Shown here piece by piece: positions 21,830 to 33,168 of a stretch of 64,000 nucleotides of DNA. The notes beneath the pieces are model-generated. The model searched no databases. It saw only the letters and a program-made list of their open reading frames with translations, and was not told the DNA's origin. Positions within the stretch are counted from its first letter, which is position 1, and every line of letters starts with the position of its first letter. This stretch comes from Epiperipatus broadwayi (lineage: Eukaryota > Onychophora > Udeonychophora > Euonychophora > Peripatidae). The translations under genes were made by a program, and so were the position numbers. The stretch is taken from the NCBI GenBank assembly GCA_028023455.1, contig JAQFVV010000063.1, positions 4,643,081 through 4,707,080 on the forward strand, read 5' to 3'.

Positions 21830-23367
21830 TATCATCATCAACCATTATCAATCCACTGCAGGATGAAGGTCTCTCCAAGTTCAATTCATCTTTTCCTATC
21901 TTTAGTTTTTCTTCTCCACATCATCCCTGCACACTTTCTTATTTCATCCACCCATCTCACATGTAGTCTCTTTCTGGGTCTTTTAAAATATCTTGGAATC
22001 CAGTTTAAAATTTCAATTGTCCATCTGTTATCAACTCTTCTAACAATATGTCCAGCCCAACTCCACTTCAGTCTTTTAATTTTTTCAATGAGGTCAGTAA
22101 CACCTGTTTGTTCTCTTACCCATACATTGCGTTTTCGATCTCTTCTTGTTACTCCCAACATGCATCTCTCCATACTTCTTTGAGTGGTCTGAAGTCTCTG
22201 AATTGCTCTTCTATTAAGTGTCCAAGTCTCAGATCCATAAGTAAGAACTGGCAAAACACATTTATTAAAAACCTTCCTTTTCAAACACATAGGCATATTT
22301 CCTTGTAGTATCAAGTTATTTCTACCAAAAGCACTCCAACCAAGTTTAATTCTATGATTAATTTCATCCATTATATTTCCATCTGTATTAATAATCTGAC
22401 CAAGGTATTTGTAACTGTTAACTTCTTCTAACTCATCATAATCAATCTTTATTTTCATATTTTGAGAAAATCTATTAAACATTACTTTAGTCTTTTTAAC
22501 ATTTATCTTTAGTCCTACTTTCCTACTTTCATCTGATAACTCCTGCAACATTTCCTGTAGCTCTAAAGCATTATTTGCAAAAACAACTACATCATCTGCA
22601 AAATCTAAATGACTTAAATAATCTCCATTTACTTTCACTCCTTTAGCTTCCCATTTTAATCCACAAAATACTTCTTGCAGCACTGCTGTAAAAAGTTTTG
22701 GAGATATGGAGTCACCCTGTCTTACACCCTTTTCAATGTTGATTTTCCTACTATCATTATGTAATCTAATTGTTGCTGTTGCATTTTTATAAATATTCTT
22801 CAAAATATGACAATATCCTGGATCTACACCTTGATGATCCAATGCTTTAATCACTGAAGAAATGTTTATAGAATCAAATGCCTTTTCATAGTCTACAAAT
22901 CCTAAGCATAATGGCAACTCATATTCATTTGTCCTTTCTATAATTACTCTCAATACCTGGATATGATCTACTGTACTAGATCCACTTTTAAATCCAGCTT
23001 GTTCTCTTGGTTGGTGGAAATCCAGTGTTTTCTGTAGATGAGTTGTAATTATGTTAGTAAAAATTTTGTATAAAACTGATAAAAGACTGATAGGTCTGTA
23101 ATTTCTAATATCTTCTTTATCATCTTTTTTAAATATTAATATTAATACTGCATTCTTCCAATCATCTGATACATCTTTATCATTTAGACATTTGGTATAT
23201 AACTTTGCTAAAAAAATTTCTATTTCTTCACCTGCTTCTTTTAATATATCAATTACAATTACATCATTGCCTGGAGCCTTCCCTTTCTTCATAAATTTAA
23301 TTGCATGTCTCACTTCCTCATTCAAAATTCTGGGCAATTCAGAAAATATAATATGTATAGGAGGCAC
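21830..23367 (-). CDS. RTE-type LINE copy B, reverse transcriptase region (nearly intact)
   Basis: An RTE-clade reverse transcriptase, with an open frame of 493 codons from about 23367 to 21886 and the element's tail at 21830-21885. Landmarks by residue of the open frame: fingers region with KGKAPGNDVI (28-37), NYRPISLLSVLYKI (89-102), QAGFKSGSST (123-132), motif A FVDYEKAFDSI (157-167), motif B GVRQGDSISP (214-223), catalytic FADDVV (256-261), and the C-terminal region with LTYGSETWTL and the Trp-rich KWSWAGH typical of this clade. Two breaks are visible. A frameshift in an A-run near 23447-23455 separates it from the upstream linker frame. A Trp codon changed to TGA at about 21886 removes the last dozen or so residues. 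The tail ends in (ATC)n on the plus strand, adjoining (AT)n. This is the youngest-looking copy here. The true start lies further upstream in the missing endonuclease part. Confidence 0.93.
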
Positions 23368-23446
23368 TTGTTCTTTATTACTATATAATTCTTGATAGAA
23401 GTCTTCTATACATTTTATGATGTCATCTCTCCTTTTAGTAATAATT

Positions 23447-23850
23447 TCATCTTTTTTTTCTTATTGCAGATATAAATTTTCTACCAATACCAAAATATTG
23501 TTTTACACTCTTTAGACTTTTCTTCTCTTCTACAGCTTTCCTTGCTAGTTCACAATTATACTTTCTTATATCATTTTCAACTCTTTTCCGCACCATTTTA
23601 CAAAATTTGAGATATTCAATCTTTTTTAATGCATCATTGTTGTATATCCTCATATTCCTTCTTTTCTTCATAAATTCTCTAGTCTCAGTAGAAATTTTAC
23701 TGGTCAATTGCTGCTTTTTTCTACCAGCTATCTTTGTTGCAGTTTTTAAAAGTATATCACTTATTTTCCTATTAATGTCATTCAAATCTGAATCATATTC
23801 AAAATCTACTAATACTTGAAACCGATTTGTAAGTTTTTTTTTTTTTTCAA
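23447..23850 (-). pseudogene. RTE copy B, linker between endonuclease and reverse transcriptase
   Basis: An open frame of about 130 codons, Lys/Arg-rich, containing KIAGRKKQQLTSKISTETRE and KYNCELARKAVEEKKSLKSV. It corresponds to the linker just before the reverse transcriptase. The same segment is seen in copy E at 60650-60890. It is one frame off from the downstream frame owing to an A-run. The element is cut off near 23850, next to the abnormal G-rich block, so the endonuclease is missing from this copy. Confidence 0.82.
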
Positions 23851-23884
23851 TATATACAATCATTGACAGACAATTAATATATAT

Positions 23885-24175
23885 GAGGAAGGGGTAATTA
23901 AAAGGCTACCCCGGCCGGCAAGAAAGCCAACCCCGACCCCCGCCCAGAAAAGGGAGGGGGTGTGGGAGGGGAAAAGAGAAGGACGGGGGGGGGAGAGAGC
24001 CCCAAAAAAAAAGGAGGGGGGGGGGGGGGGGGGGGGTGGGAAGAGGAGAGAGAAGGATTGAAAAAAACCCAGAGGGACCCCCAAGAGGGGAGGAAAGGAA
24101 GAGTGGGGGGGGGGGGGAGGGGGGGGAAAGGGGAAGAGGAAATTGGAGAGACCTTCCCTGCGGGGGGGTGAGAGA
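23885..24175. other. G-rich block of doubtful origin
   Basis: A sudden switch to purine- and G-rich sequence with runs of up to about 20 G, a C-rich start (CCCCGGCCGG, CCCCGACCCCCGCCC) and abrupt edges into normal AT-rich DNA. It codes for nothing credible: the Pro- and Gly-rich open frames on both strands are translations of homopolymers. Likely explanations are an assembly or base-calling artefact at a gap, or a true G-quadruplex-forming repeat. The composition is unlike everything else in the window. Confidence 0.75.
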
Positions 24176-24179
24176 TGAT

Positions 24180-24770
24180 ATAATTTTAGATAAAACTTTA
24201 TTAATTAAAAATCTGTTATATGATATACATACGCAAATAAGTAATTTAAAAAAAACGTATATCATATTACTATAGCAATATATATACCACCATTACATAT
24301 AATTAGTAATGAATTATCTAGTCTGATTATAATATAAATAGGATATTACTTTTCAATGTAATTATGAAGAAAATCACTTTTTCAAATACACACATATTAA
24401 AATGAAGATTTTTTTATGGGTATAAAATGTAAAAATACATTTCGTATTTACTCATATAAACATTTTCTTGTTATTAATTTTTACTTTATACAAATGTTTC
24501 TCTGTGTCATTCTCCAGGTAATAAAGATTAATTATAAAAATACAATATATCCACAACATCTTGAATAATTTCTATTATGTGTAAAATGACGTGTGATAGA
24601 ATAACACATAGAACATCAGGGTAATATTAGCAATAAAAATGTATATATGATGAACCTAATATATATAAACTGTAAAACACATCCATATGATATAAACTCC
24701 ATTACTTTCTATAAAACTTTTTCACTTATCCATAAAATAAGAATAATTAAAGAAAATATCATTTACCTAA
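24180..24770. other. AT-rich DNA without recognisable features
   Basis: Nothing supported on either strand. Composition returns to the local AT-rich norm immediately after the G-rich block. Confidence 0.55.
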
Positions 24771-24774
24771 AAAA

Positions 24775-25135
24775 ATTCAAAACAAAGCAAAACTCTCCAT
24801 ATAGTAGTGTCATCTTGTACTAACAAGAGCAATCAATGGATGCCAGAAGGCTTGTGCATAAAATCCCTATCTAGTGCCTACTCATCCAATATCCCCAGAC
24901 TAGTTTCTGGCTTGTGGCCTTCGTCAGTGAGGAGCCTTGGATTTGAAAAACTAGTCTGGGGATATTGGATGAGTACAGACTAAATAGTGATTTTATGCAT
25001 AAGCCTTCTGGCATCCATTGATTGCTCTTGTTGGCACAAGATGGCACTACTGTATGGAGAGTTTTGCTTTGTTTTGAATTGTTTAATAACAATTATGTGC
25101 TAGTATGAGATAGTGATCATGTGATGTTTAGTGGT
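24775..25135. mobile_element. Foldback element, family F1
   Basis: Inverted arms of about 130 bp start with AATTCAAAACAAAGCAAAAC at 24775 and end with the reverse complement at about 25080. Each arm contains CAATGGATGCCAGAAGGCTT and CCAATATCCCCAGACTAG. The right end runs on into AACAATTATGTGCTAG…CATGTGATG, which is also attached to the copies at 29.8 and 34.9 kb. The copy at 34930-35250 is nearly the same element in the opposite orientation. No protein. The open frame of 73 codons through the arm is incidental. Confidence 0.8.
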
Positions 25136-25229
25136 TTAACTTAAAAAAATATTATTAGCTTTAATGCTTTTAACATTATATCAGTAGGTTAGTATTATAT
25201 TATTGATTAACTTGAGAATGAAATACGTT

Positions 25230-25940
25230 TATCATCATTATTTTCAATCACCATCAATTCACTGTTGGATAAAAGTCTCTTCAATTTCAACCTTATTTTT
25301 TCTTAACAAACCATTATTTGCTTATTTTATTAACCCATCTCACATATGATATTTGTCCTAGATTTTTTACAATATCTTGAGATACAGTTTGTCTTCAACT
25401 GTCTATCATCTCTTCTAGAACTATGCCCATACCAGCTTTATATCAATCTCTTAATTCTATCAATTATATTAGTGGTTCAAATTTATTCTCTCACTCATGT
25501 ATTTTGCATTTGCTCTCATCTTAACTTTCTCAATATTTTATAAATAGTTTGATGTTTGTGCACTGCTGCTGTTTTGTTAGGAGACTGAGTCTCAGATCCA
25601 TAAATAAAAATGGATAAAACACATTTCTTTAAAACTTTCTTTTTGACAATGAATAACAATTTTTTTTAAAATATTAAAGCATTTCTACAAAAAACATTCC
25701 ACCCAAGTTTAATTGTATTATTAATTTTATGCATTGTGTTTCCATCTGTTTTAGTAACCTGATCAAGATATTTGTAGTTGTTAATATCTAATTCGTGATT
25801 ATCAATATTTATTTTCTTCTAAAAAATGCACTAAACATTTTTAAAAGTCTTTTTACCATTTACTTTAGTCCTAAATTTTTGCTTTCACTTAATAATTCTT
25901 GCAATATTTTATAAAAATTCTGAAGCCTTATTTGTTAAAA
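25230..25940 (-). pseudogene. RTE copy C, 3' part of reverse transcriptase
   Basis: A degenerate minus-strand RTE. It starts at its tail (ATCATCATTATTTTCAATC at about 25230) and matches copy B from the 3' end up to the region just after the catalytic motif, with many stops and small gaps. It is interrupted at 25940 by a foldback element with a 14-bp duplication and resumes at 26515. Old and non-functional. Confidence 0.8.
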
Positions 25941-26514
25941 TTATTTTGATTGGAAGTTAAACTCTGATAATGCACTATTACTTTAAATATTATAAAATCT
26001 CAGTGCACTCACACATCAGCAAGAGCCTAAAAAACCCAAGTGAATCACCCAAGCCCAGAGTGCACTTTCAAAATACACCACTCTTCACTGTCTATGCCAA
26101 ATCAGGGCTTATAGATTTTCACCATTCAAAACCTGACCACAACACCAGGCACACAACACACTCAAGCCCTAACCCAAAACAGCCAGAAAAAGGGCTTAGG
26201 GGGTGCATTTTTGTGGGTGCACCAGCTTTTGCTGGCCATGGTGGGTCAGGGTTTGAGTCTGTTGTGTGCCTGGTGTTGTGGTCAGGTTTTGAATGGTGCA
26301 AATTTATAAGCCCTGATTTGGCATGGTCAGTGAAGGGTGGTGTATTTGTGGAACTGCACTCTGGGCTTGGGTGTTTCACTTGGGTTTTTTAGGCTCTTGC
26401 TGATGTGAGAGTGCACTGAGATTTTATAATATTTGAAGTAATAGTGGATTATCAGGGTTTGACTTTCGATCAAAATAATTTTAAGATTTTCAGCATTTTA
26501 TAATAATAGATTTA
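25941..26514. mobile_element. Foldback element (574 bp) inserted in RTE copy C
   Basis: The two arms of about 230 bases are near-perfect reverse complements, from AAAATTATTTTGAT (25937-25950) to ATCAAAATAATTTT (26469-26482), with about 32 extra bases after the right arm. The target sequence CTTATTTGTTAAAA is present on both sides (25927-25940 and 26515-26528), and the RTE sequence continues directly after it, so the insertion site is clear. The arms are richer in G+C than their surroundings. The long open frames on both strands (25970-26392 and 26119-26379) are the same arm read twice and are not genes. A 14-bp duplication is long for a classical DNA transposon. Confidence 0.85.
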
Positions 26515-26905
26515 CTTATTTGTTAAAACAACCATCACTTGTAAAATATAAATATCTTATATAATCTCCATTTACTTTTGCTCCTTTATACTTATTGCTA
26601 AACTGCTGGAAACAAGTTTTGGAAATATAAAATCACTGTACTATTGACTTTTCCCACCATCTAATCTAACATTGCTGTTATATTTTTTTAAATATTATTT
26701 AGAATATCACATTATCTTGAGTCTATATAATGATAATCCATCTTTAATCACTATAAAAGTGCTTATATAAACAAATGCCTTTTTATCATCTACATATCTA
26801 ATGCATAATGGCAACTCATATTCATTGGTCCTTGCTATAACTTCTCCTGGATGTTATCCATTGTGCTAAAACCACTTTTAAATACAGCTTACTCTGGTAC
26901 CAATC
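26515..26905 (-). pseudogene. RTE copy C, central reverse transcriptase
   Basis: It resumes after the foldback with the sequence that follows in copy B and continues through the motif A region (…TGCATAATGGCAACTCATATTC at about 26801 corresponds to the YELPLC region). Many stops and gaps. It is broken again at about 26905 by an unidentified insertion. Confidence 0.75.
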
Positions 26906-28425
26906 TAGTCATTTATCTAGATTTGCATTTTACCATTAAGTTATTCTTCAAACACTGGTTTGATTTCATGAAAGAATAGTGGAATGACTAATTGACCAAT
27001 TGAAGATTTCTTTGGAAAAATGGTGATTTATCTTAATTTATAAATTCAAAGTGGAATCTAAAATCTTTTTTTACTTTCATTGATAGGTATTTTTTTTTGG
27101 AATCTTTTATTTGTCTTTTCAATTTCTTCTTTGGTTTGGAGAAAATGGGAGAAGGAATGAGTGAGAGAAAGAGAGGAAAATATGACCAATTAGAAGTTTT
27201 AAAGGTTTTTTTTTGGATTTATTATTGTCATAATATTATCTAATATTGATTTACAAAACTAATGATTTAGAATTTCAAATAACCTTTTTTTATTTGTAAT
27301 TGACAGATTTGTTTTGAAAATTTTAGTATTGTTTTTTAAAAATTTAAAAATTGTTTGTTTATTGACTTTTTAAAAGTGAAGAGAGATAGAAGAAGTTGGT
27401 GATTTATATTGTTGACTTATGAAAACAATGGTTGTCATCTACATTCAATAGAAAAGATAAATCAAATCAAACAATCCAAATTAAAATAAAGTGGCTGGCT
27501 TTGAAACAACAGCAACAAACAAAAAGTTTGCCACCTCTTGCTCAATAGTTTACTTTTTAACTTCACAAAAATTCAAAGATATCATTTTGAACTGAGTAAT
27601 TTATTGTCAGCATGTGTGTGGACAATACATATTCATTCTAAATTCTCATACCTTTCTTTTTTCATCATAGATGCCTCAATGTTGTCTAAATAAAAAAATG
27701 TAAGTTTTTTTTTTAAATTAAAAATTAATAATACACCACCTCCAAATGTAATGTTTGTAGTAGTTTTTTTACTTTATTTTTTTAAGACTTTCCTTTCTGA
27801 GGCTAGATTTTAAGTACATGTTGAATTTACAAATTAAGTCATAATAGTATTATTACAATAAATTGAAACAACATTTCTCTACCTCCCTTCCTCACATTTG
27901 AAAACTCAAAGAAAAAAGAAATTTAAAAACTTTTTAAGGCAAGAGATGAAGAATCAAAATTTTCAAATTGATTTTTTTATCAATTATGAATAAGAAAATA
28001 TTGTCTAAAATGTATCTACATTTTGGAAGTTTATATTAGGTAGGTAGTATTATGAGAAATTAACTGTCAAAACATGCTTTATTACCCCCTACTCCCCATT
28101 TGTCCACACATCTCCATCCCAACTCTCCCCCTTTTTAAAAATCTAATAAGAAATTGAAAAAAATAAATAGAAATTCACACTAAAAACAACAGCAAACAAA
28201 CGAAAGACCTGTCAATGAAAACTAATACTAAGAGATTTCAGATTACACACAAAATTTATAAATTAAATTGTAGTAGTAATTTTTCTAAAAGAATCTTGAA
28301 TTTATCAGTTGGTCATCCCAGTATTCTTTTATGATATCAAAAAAAGTGTTTTAAGAGTAAAATAAAGAGAAAATTAAATGTAGATAGTCATTTAGAATGG
28401 CAGTGCTTACTCTTCAGTTAGTTAA
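26906..28425. other. Unidentified ~1.5-kb insertion in RTE copy C
   Basis: RTE sequence stops after CAGCTTACTCTGGT and resumes near 28425 with AATATTTGCTGTAGACTAG. The intervening DNA is AT-rich with no open frame, no clear terminal repeats and no obvious duplication. A pyrimidine-rich stretch with several CCCC runs lies at about 28083-28135. It may be an old transposon or a rearrangement. Confidence 0.5.
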
Positions 28426-29335
28426 TTCAATATTTGCTGTAGACTAGTTGTAATTGTTTTGGTAAAAATTTTGCATAAAATTAATGATAGTCTAATAGAT
28501 CTGTAACTTTTAATATCTTCTTTATTATCTTTGTTAAATATCAATATTATTTCTTTTATTCTTCAAATCAACTGGTATATCTTTACCATTTGGGCATTTG
28601 GTTTATAACTTTACCAACATTTGTTTTATTTCTTCTTTTTAGATAATTATAATTTTACAATTTCCTGGATTTTTTTCTTCATACATTTAATTTCATATCC
28701 GACTTCTTTATTTAAATGTATTTATTGCAGGAGATATTTTGTATTCTTATTATTGCTATATAATTCTTTATAGAACTCCTCTATACATTTCATGATATCT
28801 TTTAGTAATAGTTCCATCTGTTTTTATTGCAGCATTACTTTTTGTATCAATATTAGGATATTGTTTTACATTTTTGATACTTTTATTCTCTTAATATGGA
28901 TTTTCTTACTAATTCACATTTTCTTATATCATTAATAATTATTTTTTGTACTATTTTACAAAACTCTAGATACTCTATTTTTCTTAAAAGATTGGCTTCA
29001 AACCCTTCTCATTTCATAAAGTTTTTACCTCAGCAGAAAATTTACTGGAAAATTGCTGTTTTTTAATACCATGTATTCTACTTCCAAATCTTAATCGTGT
29101 AACAGTTATATTTTTATTGATTTCATTCAAGCCTGAACCATCTTCAAAATCTGTTAATATTTTAGAATGCAAGTTCTAATTTAAATTCATTGGAATATTT
29201 ATGAAGGTTAGGACTATCAATTGTAAGTACTTTTTTTCTTAATAATTTCATCTCTCAAGTTTTGCATTAATACATATCCTACATATCATCGATACAAAAT
29301 CATTTCCTGTATTGAATTTATTATCTTGATGTGAT
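28426..29335 (-). pseudogene. RTE copy C, reverse transcriptase N-terminus, linker and end of endonuclease
   Basis: It matches copy B (fingers region, then linker) and continues beyond where copy B ends. On the minus strand, conceptual translation at about 29230-29330 gives pieces such as NTGNDF and NAKLER, which correspond to the end of the RTE endonuclease (the TGSDH-type motif) and the start of the linker. Many stops. It is interrupted by an F1 foldback at about 29340. Confidence 0.7.
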
Positions 29336-29339
29336 GTGA

Positions 29340-29858
29340 TGTATTATGCAATATCTCCATACAGTAGTGCCACCCTGTGCCAATCAAAGTAAGCAATGGA
29401 TGCCAGAAGGCTTGTGCATAAAATCCCCATCTAATGCCTATTCATCCAATATCCCCAGACTAGTTTCTGGCTTGTGGCCATCATCAGTGAGAAGCCTTGG
29501 ATCTGAGAGCACTGCACCTAGATCTTAGGATCTAATGCAACCCTCCAGCAACCACCTTTTATCTCCACTTAACTACAAAACTATGAGAATGAAATTGAAA
29601 ACACAGTAATATTTTCAATCTAAGCTCAACAGCTTATATAGTCATATGGGTCTGAACTCAATTCAGTACCCATACAAGCCAGAAACTAGTCTGGGGATAT
29701 TGGATGAGTAGGCATTAGATAGGGATTTTATGCACAAGCCTTTTGGCATTCATTGATTACTCTGATTGGCACAGGGTGGCACTACTGTAATGAGAGAGTT
29801 TTGCCTTGTTTAATAACAATTATGTGCTAGTATGAGATAGTGATCATGTGATATATAT
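29340..29858. mobile_element. Foldback element, family F1, long form, inside RTE copy C
   Basis: Inverted arms of about 150 bp (CAGTAGTGCCACCCTGTGCC at 29360; CAGGGTGGCACTACTGTA at about 29771) enclose about 200 bp of unique interior with GATCTAGGTGCAGTGC-like sequence in reverse. The right side ends GAGTTTTGCCTTGTTTAATAAC and continues into the CATGTGAT extension shared with other F1 copies. It splits the endonuclease region of RTE copy C. The interior is also present in the copy at 62603-63035. No protein. Confidence 0.8.
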
Positions 29859-30600
29859 TTTCTGTTGATCAAAACACGATCTAATTATGATGTATCTACA
29901 TTTGGATACTTCAATGTTCATTTCCATTCAGAATTTTTCACAAAAAAAGAATTCATAATATACAATTTTTTTTTCTGTAAACTTCACAAGTGTGTAAACC
30001 CCTCTTTCATTTCTATCATCATAAGCAAATTAACCCACAACGCTTTCATATTTCAATAGTTATCAATTCTGGCATTAAAGCCTCCCATAGCAATTTAAAA
30101 ATGTTATTTGACCTGATCAAAATTAGTTTACGCATTCATAATAAAACCATCTATTTCCTAATTAAAATGAAAAAGTATTGGGACATAAATCTGAATAATT
30201 TGCATTAAGCATTTTCCATTACATTAAATAAGTAATCTTTTGACCAATCTCCACAATGTATTTTTTTCATTTTTATTTAGATTGAATCGCATTCCATTTA
30301 TCAGTCAATTGTCTCTTTATCTTTTTTTCTAAGTAAAAAAAAATCCAGCAATGTCCCATTTAATATTAGACATTCTCAATTGCTGCAATCTTCATTCTTT
30401 GAATGTGACTGCAGTTGTAAGTACCTAAATAAAAGATCGTTATTAAAGTACACTCTGAGTTTGCAATCAAGTGATTCTTATCACCCTCTGCCTTTATTCA
30501 AAAATCTGCCTTACCTAGTGATTAAACAGTCTCCTCAGAATAGGGGCAGTACTTTAGTTTTTGTATGTTATGATTATAAATATCTTTAAAACAAAAGTTT
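29859..30600 (-). pseudogene. RTE copy C, endonuclease domain
   Basis: Read on the minus strand with stops and shifts, this stretch contains the APE-type endonuclease of the RTE. Pieces resembling NIKWDIAG at about 30350, IIQIYVP at about 30190, EIDGF at about 30150 and MGGFNARI at about 30080 follow the order of the family's KWDIIGLSE, QVYAPT, EIDDFY and MGDFNAKIG motifs. The enzyme nicks target DNA to prime reverse transcription. The copy is dead. Open frames on the plus strand here are shadows of it. Confidence 0.65.
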
Positions 30601-30830
30601 ATCCACACACACATTGATTTATCTCCAAGAAAACTCAACTAATATTTTAGTTAAGAATTATCAGGCGATCAAGAAGAAAAATTGTAGTGTTTCTTGAACT
30701 TAAACTCAGAGATAAAAAGCCAATAAATTCATCACACTAGATGATGCATGTTTGTAAGTAGCCCATCTCTATTATTTTACTTTATAAATAATCATATAGT
30801 TGTAATAGTTACAATGACAAAAAGATATGG
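30601..30830 (-). mobile_element. RTE copy C, 5' untranslated region
   Basis: Homologous to 50516-50790 (same strand) and to the reverse complement of 60260-60540, sharing GATAAAAAGCCAATAAATTC and flanking bases. In copy E this block stands at the start of the element and in copy C it lies upstream of the endonuclease. I therefore read it as the RTE 5' region. This gives the family a 5' region, endonuclease, linker, reverse transcriptase, tail order. Confidence 0.65.
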
Positions 30831-32100
30831 ATTGGATTTTAGCTAAAATTTTTATATTTATTTATATAATTATTTTATATCACTTTCATTTTCAATTTTT
30901 TTTTTTTTTTATTACTTAGGAATTCATAAAAATTTCGAGCAGCAGAAGTAGAAAAATTAGGTGCTCAATATATATATATATATAAATGCCAAATATTATT
31001 AACTTTATTAATTTATAATGTTATTTCAATCTTATTATACAGTCCCACCATTTTAATATATTACTGTATTTAAGAGTATTTGCCGTGGGAAAAATAAAGC
31101 GTTCTTTTTACCAGCGCTAATTAACAGAATTTTCATTAAGTATTTTTGTCATATAATCAAATATGTTTTCAAATATATTTTATTTATTTTTATGACCATA
31201 ATGGTGTGAAAATAGTTTATATTATATCTGTAATGAATCCCAAAATGCTCCCTGAAGTAATATGTTAGTCACCATGTTTCAGAACCGTAAATCAAAGCGT
31301 TCATTGCAATATTATGTAATTCTTTCTAATAGTTGATTGGTATCTTAATATTGGACCCACCAAAAATGTGTGTTTATTTATAATATATTATTTTAAAACA
31401 TCATATGAGAAATAATAGTGTGAATGACATTATCTAATTATATACCAGTTGGTAAACTGCTTGCTCATTCATGCACATAGTATGCAATTAATTTATAAAT
31501 GTATGTATAATAATTTGTCGTTATATTAAACTATATGTTTATTGTCTAACTTATTTGAATAGTTCGAATTCCCTTTTTCTCCACTTCCAAATGCACAGCC
31601 ATGCATATACATATTTTAGTTAAGTCATAATTAATAGATGTCTCATTGTCTTCTCAGCTTTGCTAGTGGGCTGGATTTAAAATTAATTCTCATGTGCCAT
31701 CATTGTTATGTTATCCATTAGATGTTTGATCTGGGGCTTATGGAGTGGGTTCAAATTCAAGTTGGTCCCTGACCTAAATCTCAGGCTTGACTGGGTTTGA
31801 AGTACATTTTGTGAGTTTCAGCTCATGTTAGATGGATAAACATGTTTTGACCGGCACATAGGATTTTTTTTTCATGGGTCTATGATTTAAAAGTTAATTA
31901 TATGTAAGAAATGAAATATAGCTATTTAGAATTATGTATAAAATTGTATATAATTTAATGTATATAATATATTGTTATATTTTCATTTACCATTGTCAAA
32001 CTTCCTCCACTCACAATTTTGATGTCAATTAATTAAATGTAGTAAATTTAGATTATATACATATGTAAATATTTTAAATGATTATATAAAATGGTTATGT
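30831..32100. other. AT-rich DNA with a small repeat fragment
   Basis: Mostly featureless. 31975-32030 is a reverse copy of part of the 16.5-kb segment (ACTTCCTCCACTCACAATTT). A short (AT)n run lies at 30970-30984. No gene seen. Confidence 0.5.
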
Positions 32101-32104
32101 AATA

Positions 32105-32510
32105 TGAACATTAGAGGAAGTGTTGGTAGATATATTGGTCATGTGCAAGTTATGTAAGGAAGGCATGAAAAATATTACTTATCTGCTAATTGAAAGTAAA
32201 TGCTTACAAACAGAAAAAGTACAAATAACGAAGTTGTGGGAAAGTAAATATAAACAAAGTAATTATACAGGAAGTGGGTTTTTGCTTTTTATGTTGGGTT
32301 TGGAAAAAGATAAGGCAGATCTAAATATTAAGGCTGTAGAGTGGCCAAAGATGATACTGTGGAAATGGGATGGAGCAGCAGAATAGAGAAGACTATGGAA
32401 AAAATGTAGAGTGGGAAATGGCAAGAGAATGTAAGGTGGTTTAACAGGTTTCTCTGTATATAGTGGTAGACAAATTTCTGACATTGATAAAGAAATATCC
32501 ATATCACATC
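32105..32510 (+). pseudogene. Possible C-terminal fragment of another retroelement
   Basis: An 88-codon open frame (32120-32386) includes CKLCKEGMKNITYLLIESKC. The spacing resembles the Cys/His knuckle (C-x2-C…H…C) near the C-terminus of many LINE polyproteins, with the His replaced by Tyr. Codon choice and composition are more gene-like than the surroundings. It continues less cleanly to about 32510. It does not match the RTE family of this window. It could alternatively be part of a degraded host gene. Moderate to low certainty. Confidence 0.35.
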
Positions 32511-33168
32511 ACATGTGATTTATTGGAAAATTACATTTTGAAAAAGTCCCAATATTTGACAAAAACCAGTTGAATAAAATATTTATTTATTATTTTTAAT
32601 TTGTTGTTTAATTTCAATTGAGTCGAAATAATTTTTTGGTCACACTTTATTCATACAAAAAATTACCAAAACTTAAACAAGAAAAATACTGATGTCAAGC
32701 TATGAAGAATTTGTCTTTTAGTGCAAGAAAAAAGAGAAATAATCTCATTAATTTATAAAATTACTGTATAATTAGGTGGATAATTTATAATAACAAGATG
32801 AAATAGTTATTATGTTGAATTGGTTGATTTAAAAACAATATTATCTATCTCACAAACTAGGGGTTCCCAGGAATGTGCCCATTACCATTTGACAACCATA
32901 GAAAAGATTTTATTTAAATTTCATTTTAACTTGTCACCAGAAACTAAGAAAGCCGACAACAATACGAATCAGAAGTTGGGAATTAATAATATAATATGAA
33001 GAAAAAAAATCAACAATAATAAGTGAAACAGAGGTAGCGTCATCTCCAATGTCAACATGAGTTTACGCTGCAGGTATAAATTGTAATCATTATTATTTCT
33101 GGTAAATTTGTAATTTAAATAAAATTAAAAGTATTTTTTCGGAAACAATTTTTTATTTTATTTTATTT

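Noticed and set aside
23860-24275. Pro-rich and Gly/Arg-rich open frames of 69-119 codons on both strands
   Set aside because: They are translations of G/C homopolymer runs in the abnormal block, present in several frames at once.
25970-26392. 140-codon open frame and its 86-codon minus-strand partner
   Set aside because: Both are the same foldback arm read in its two orientations. The proteins share long identical pieces for that reason.
29865-30208. Overlapping plus-strand ORFs of 64 and 72 codons
   Set aside because: They are shadows of a degenerate minus-strand RTE endonuclease.
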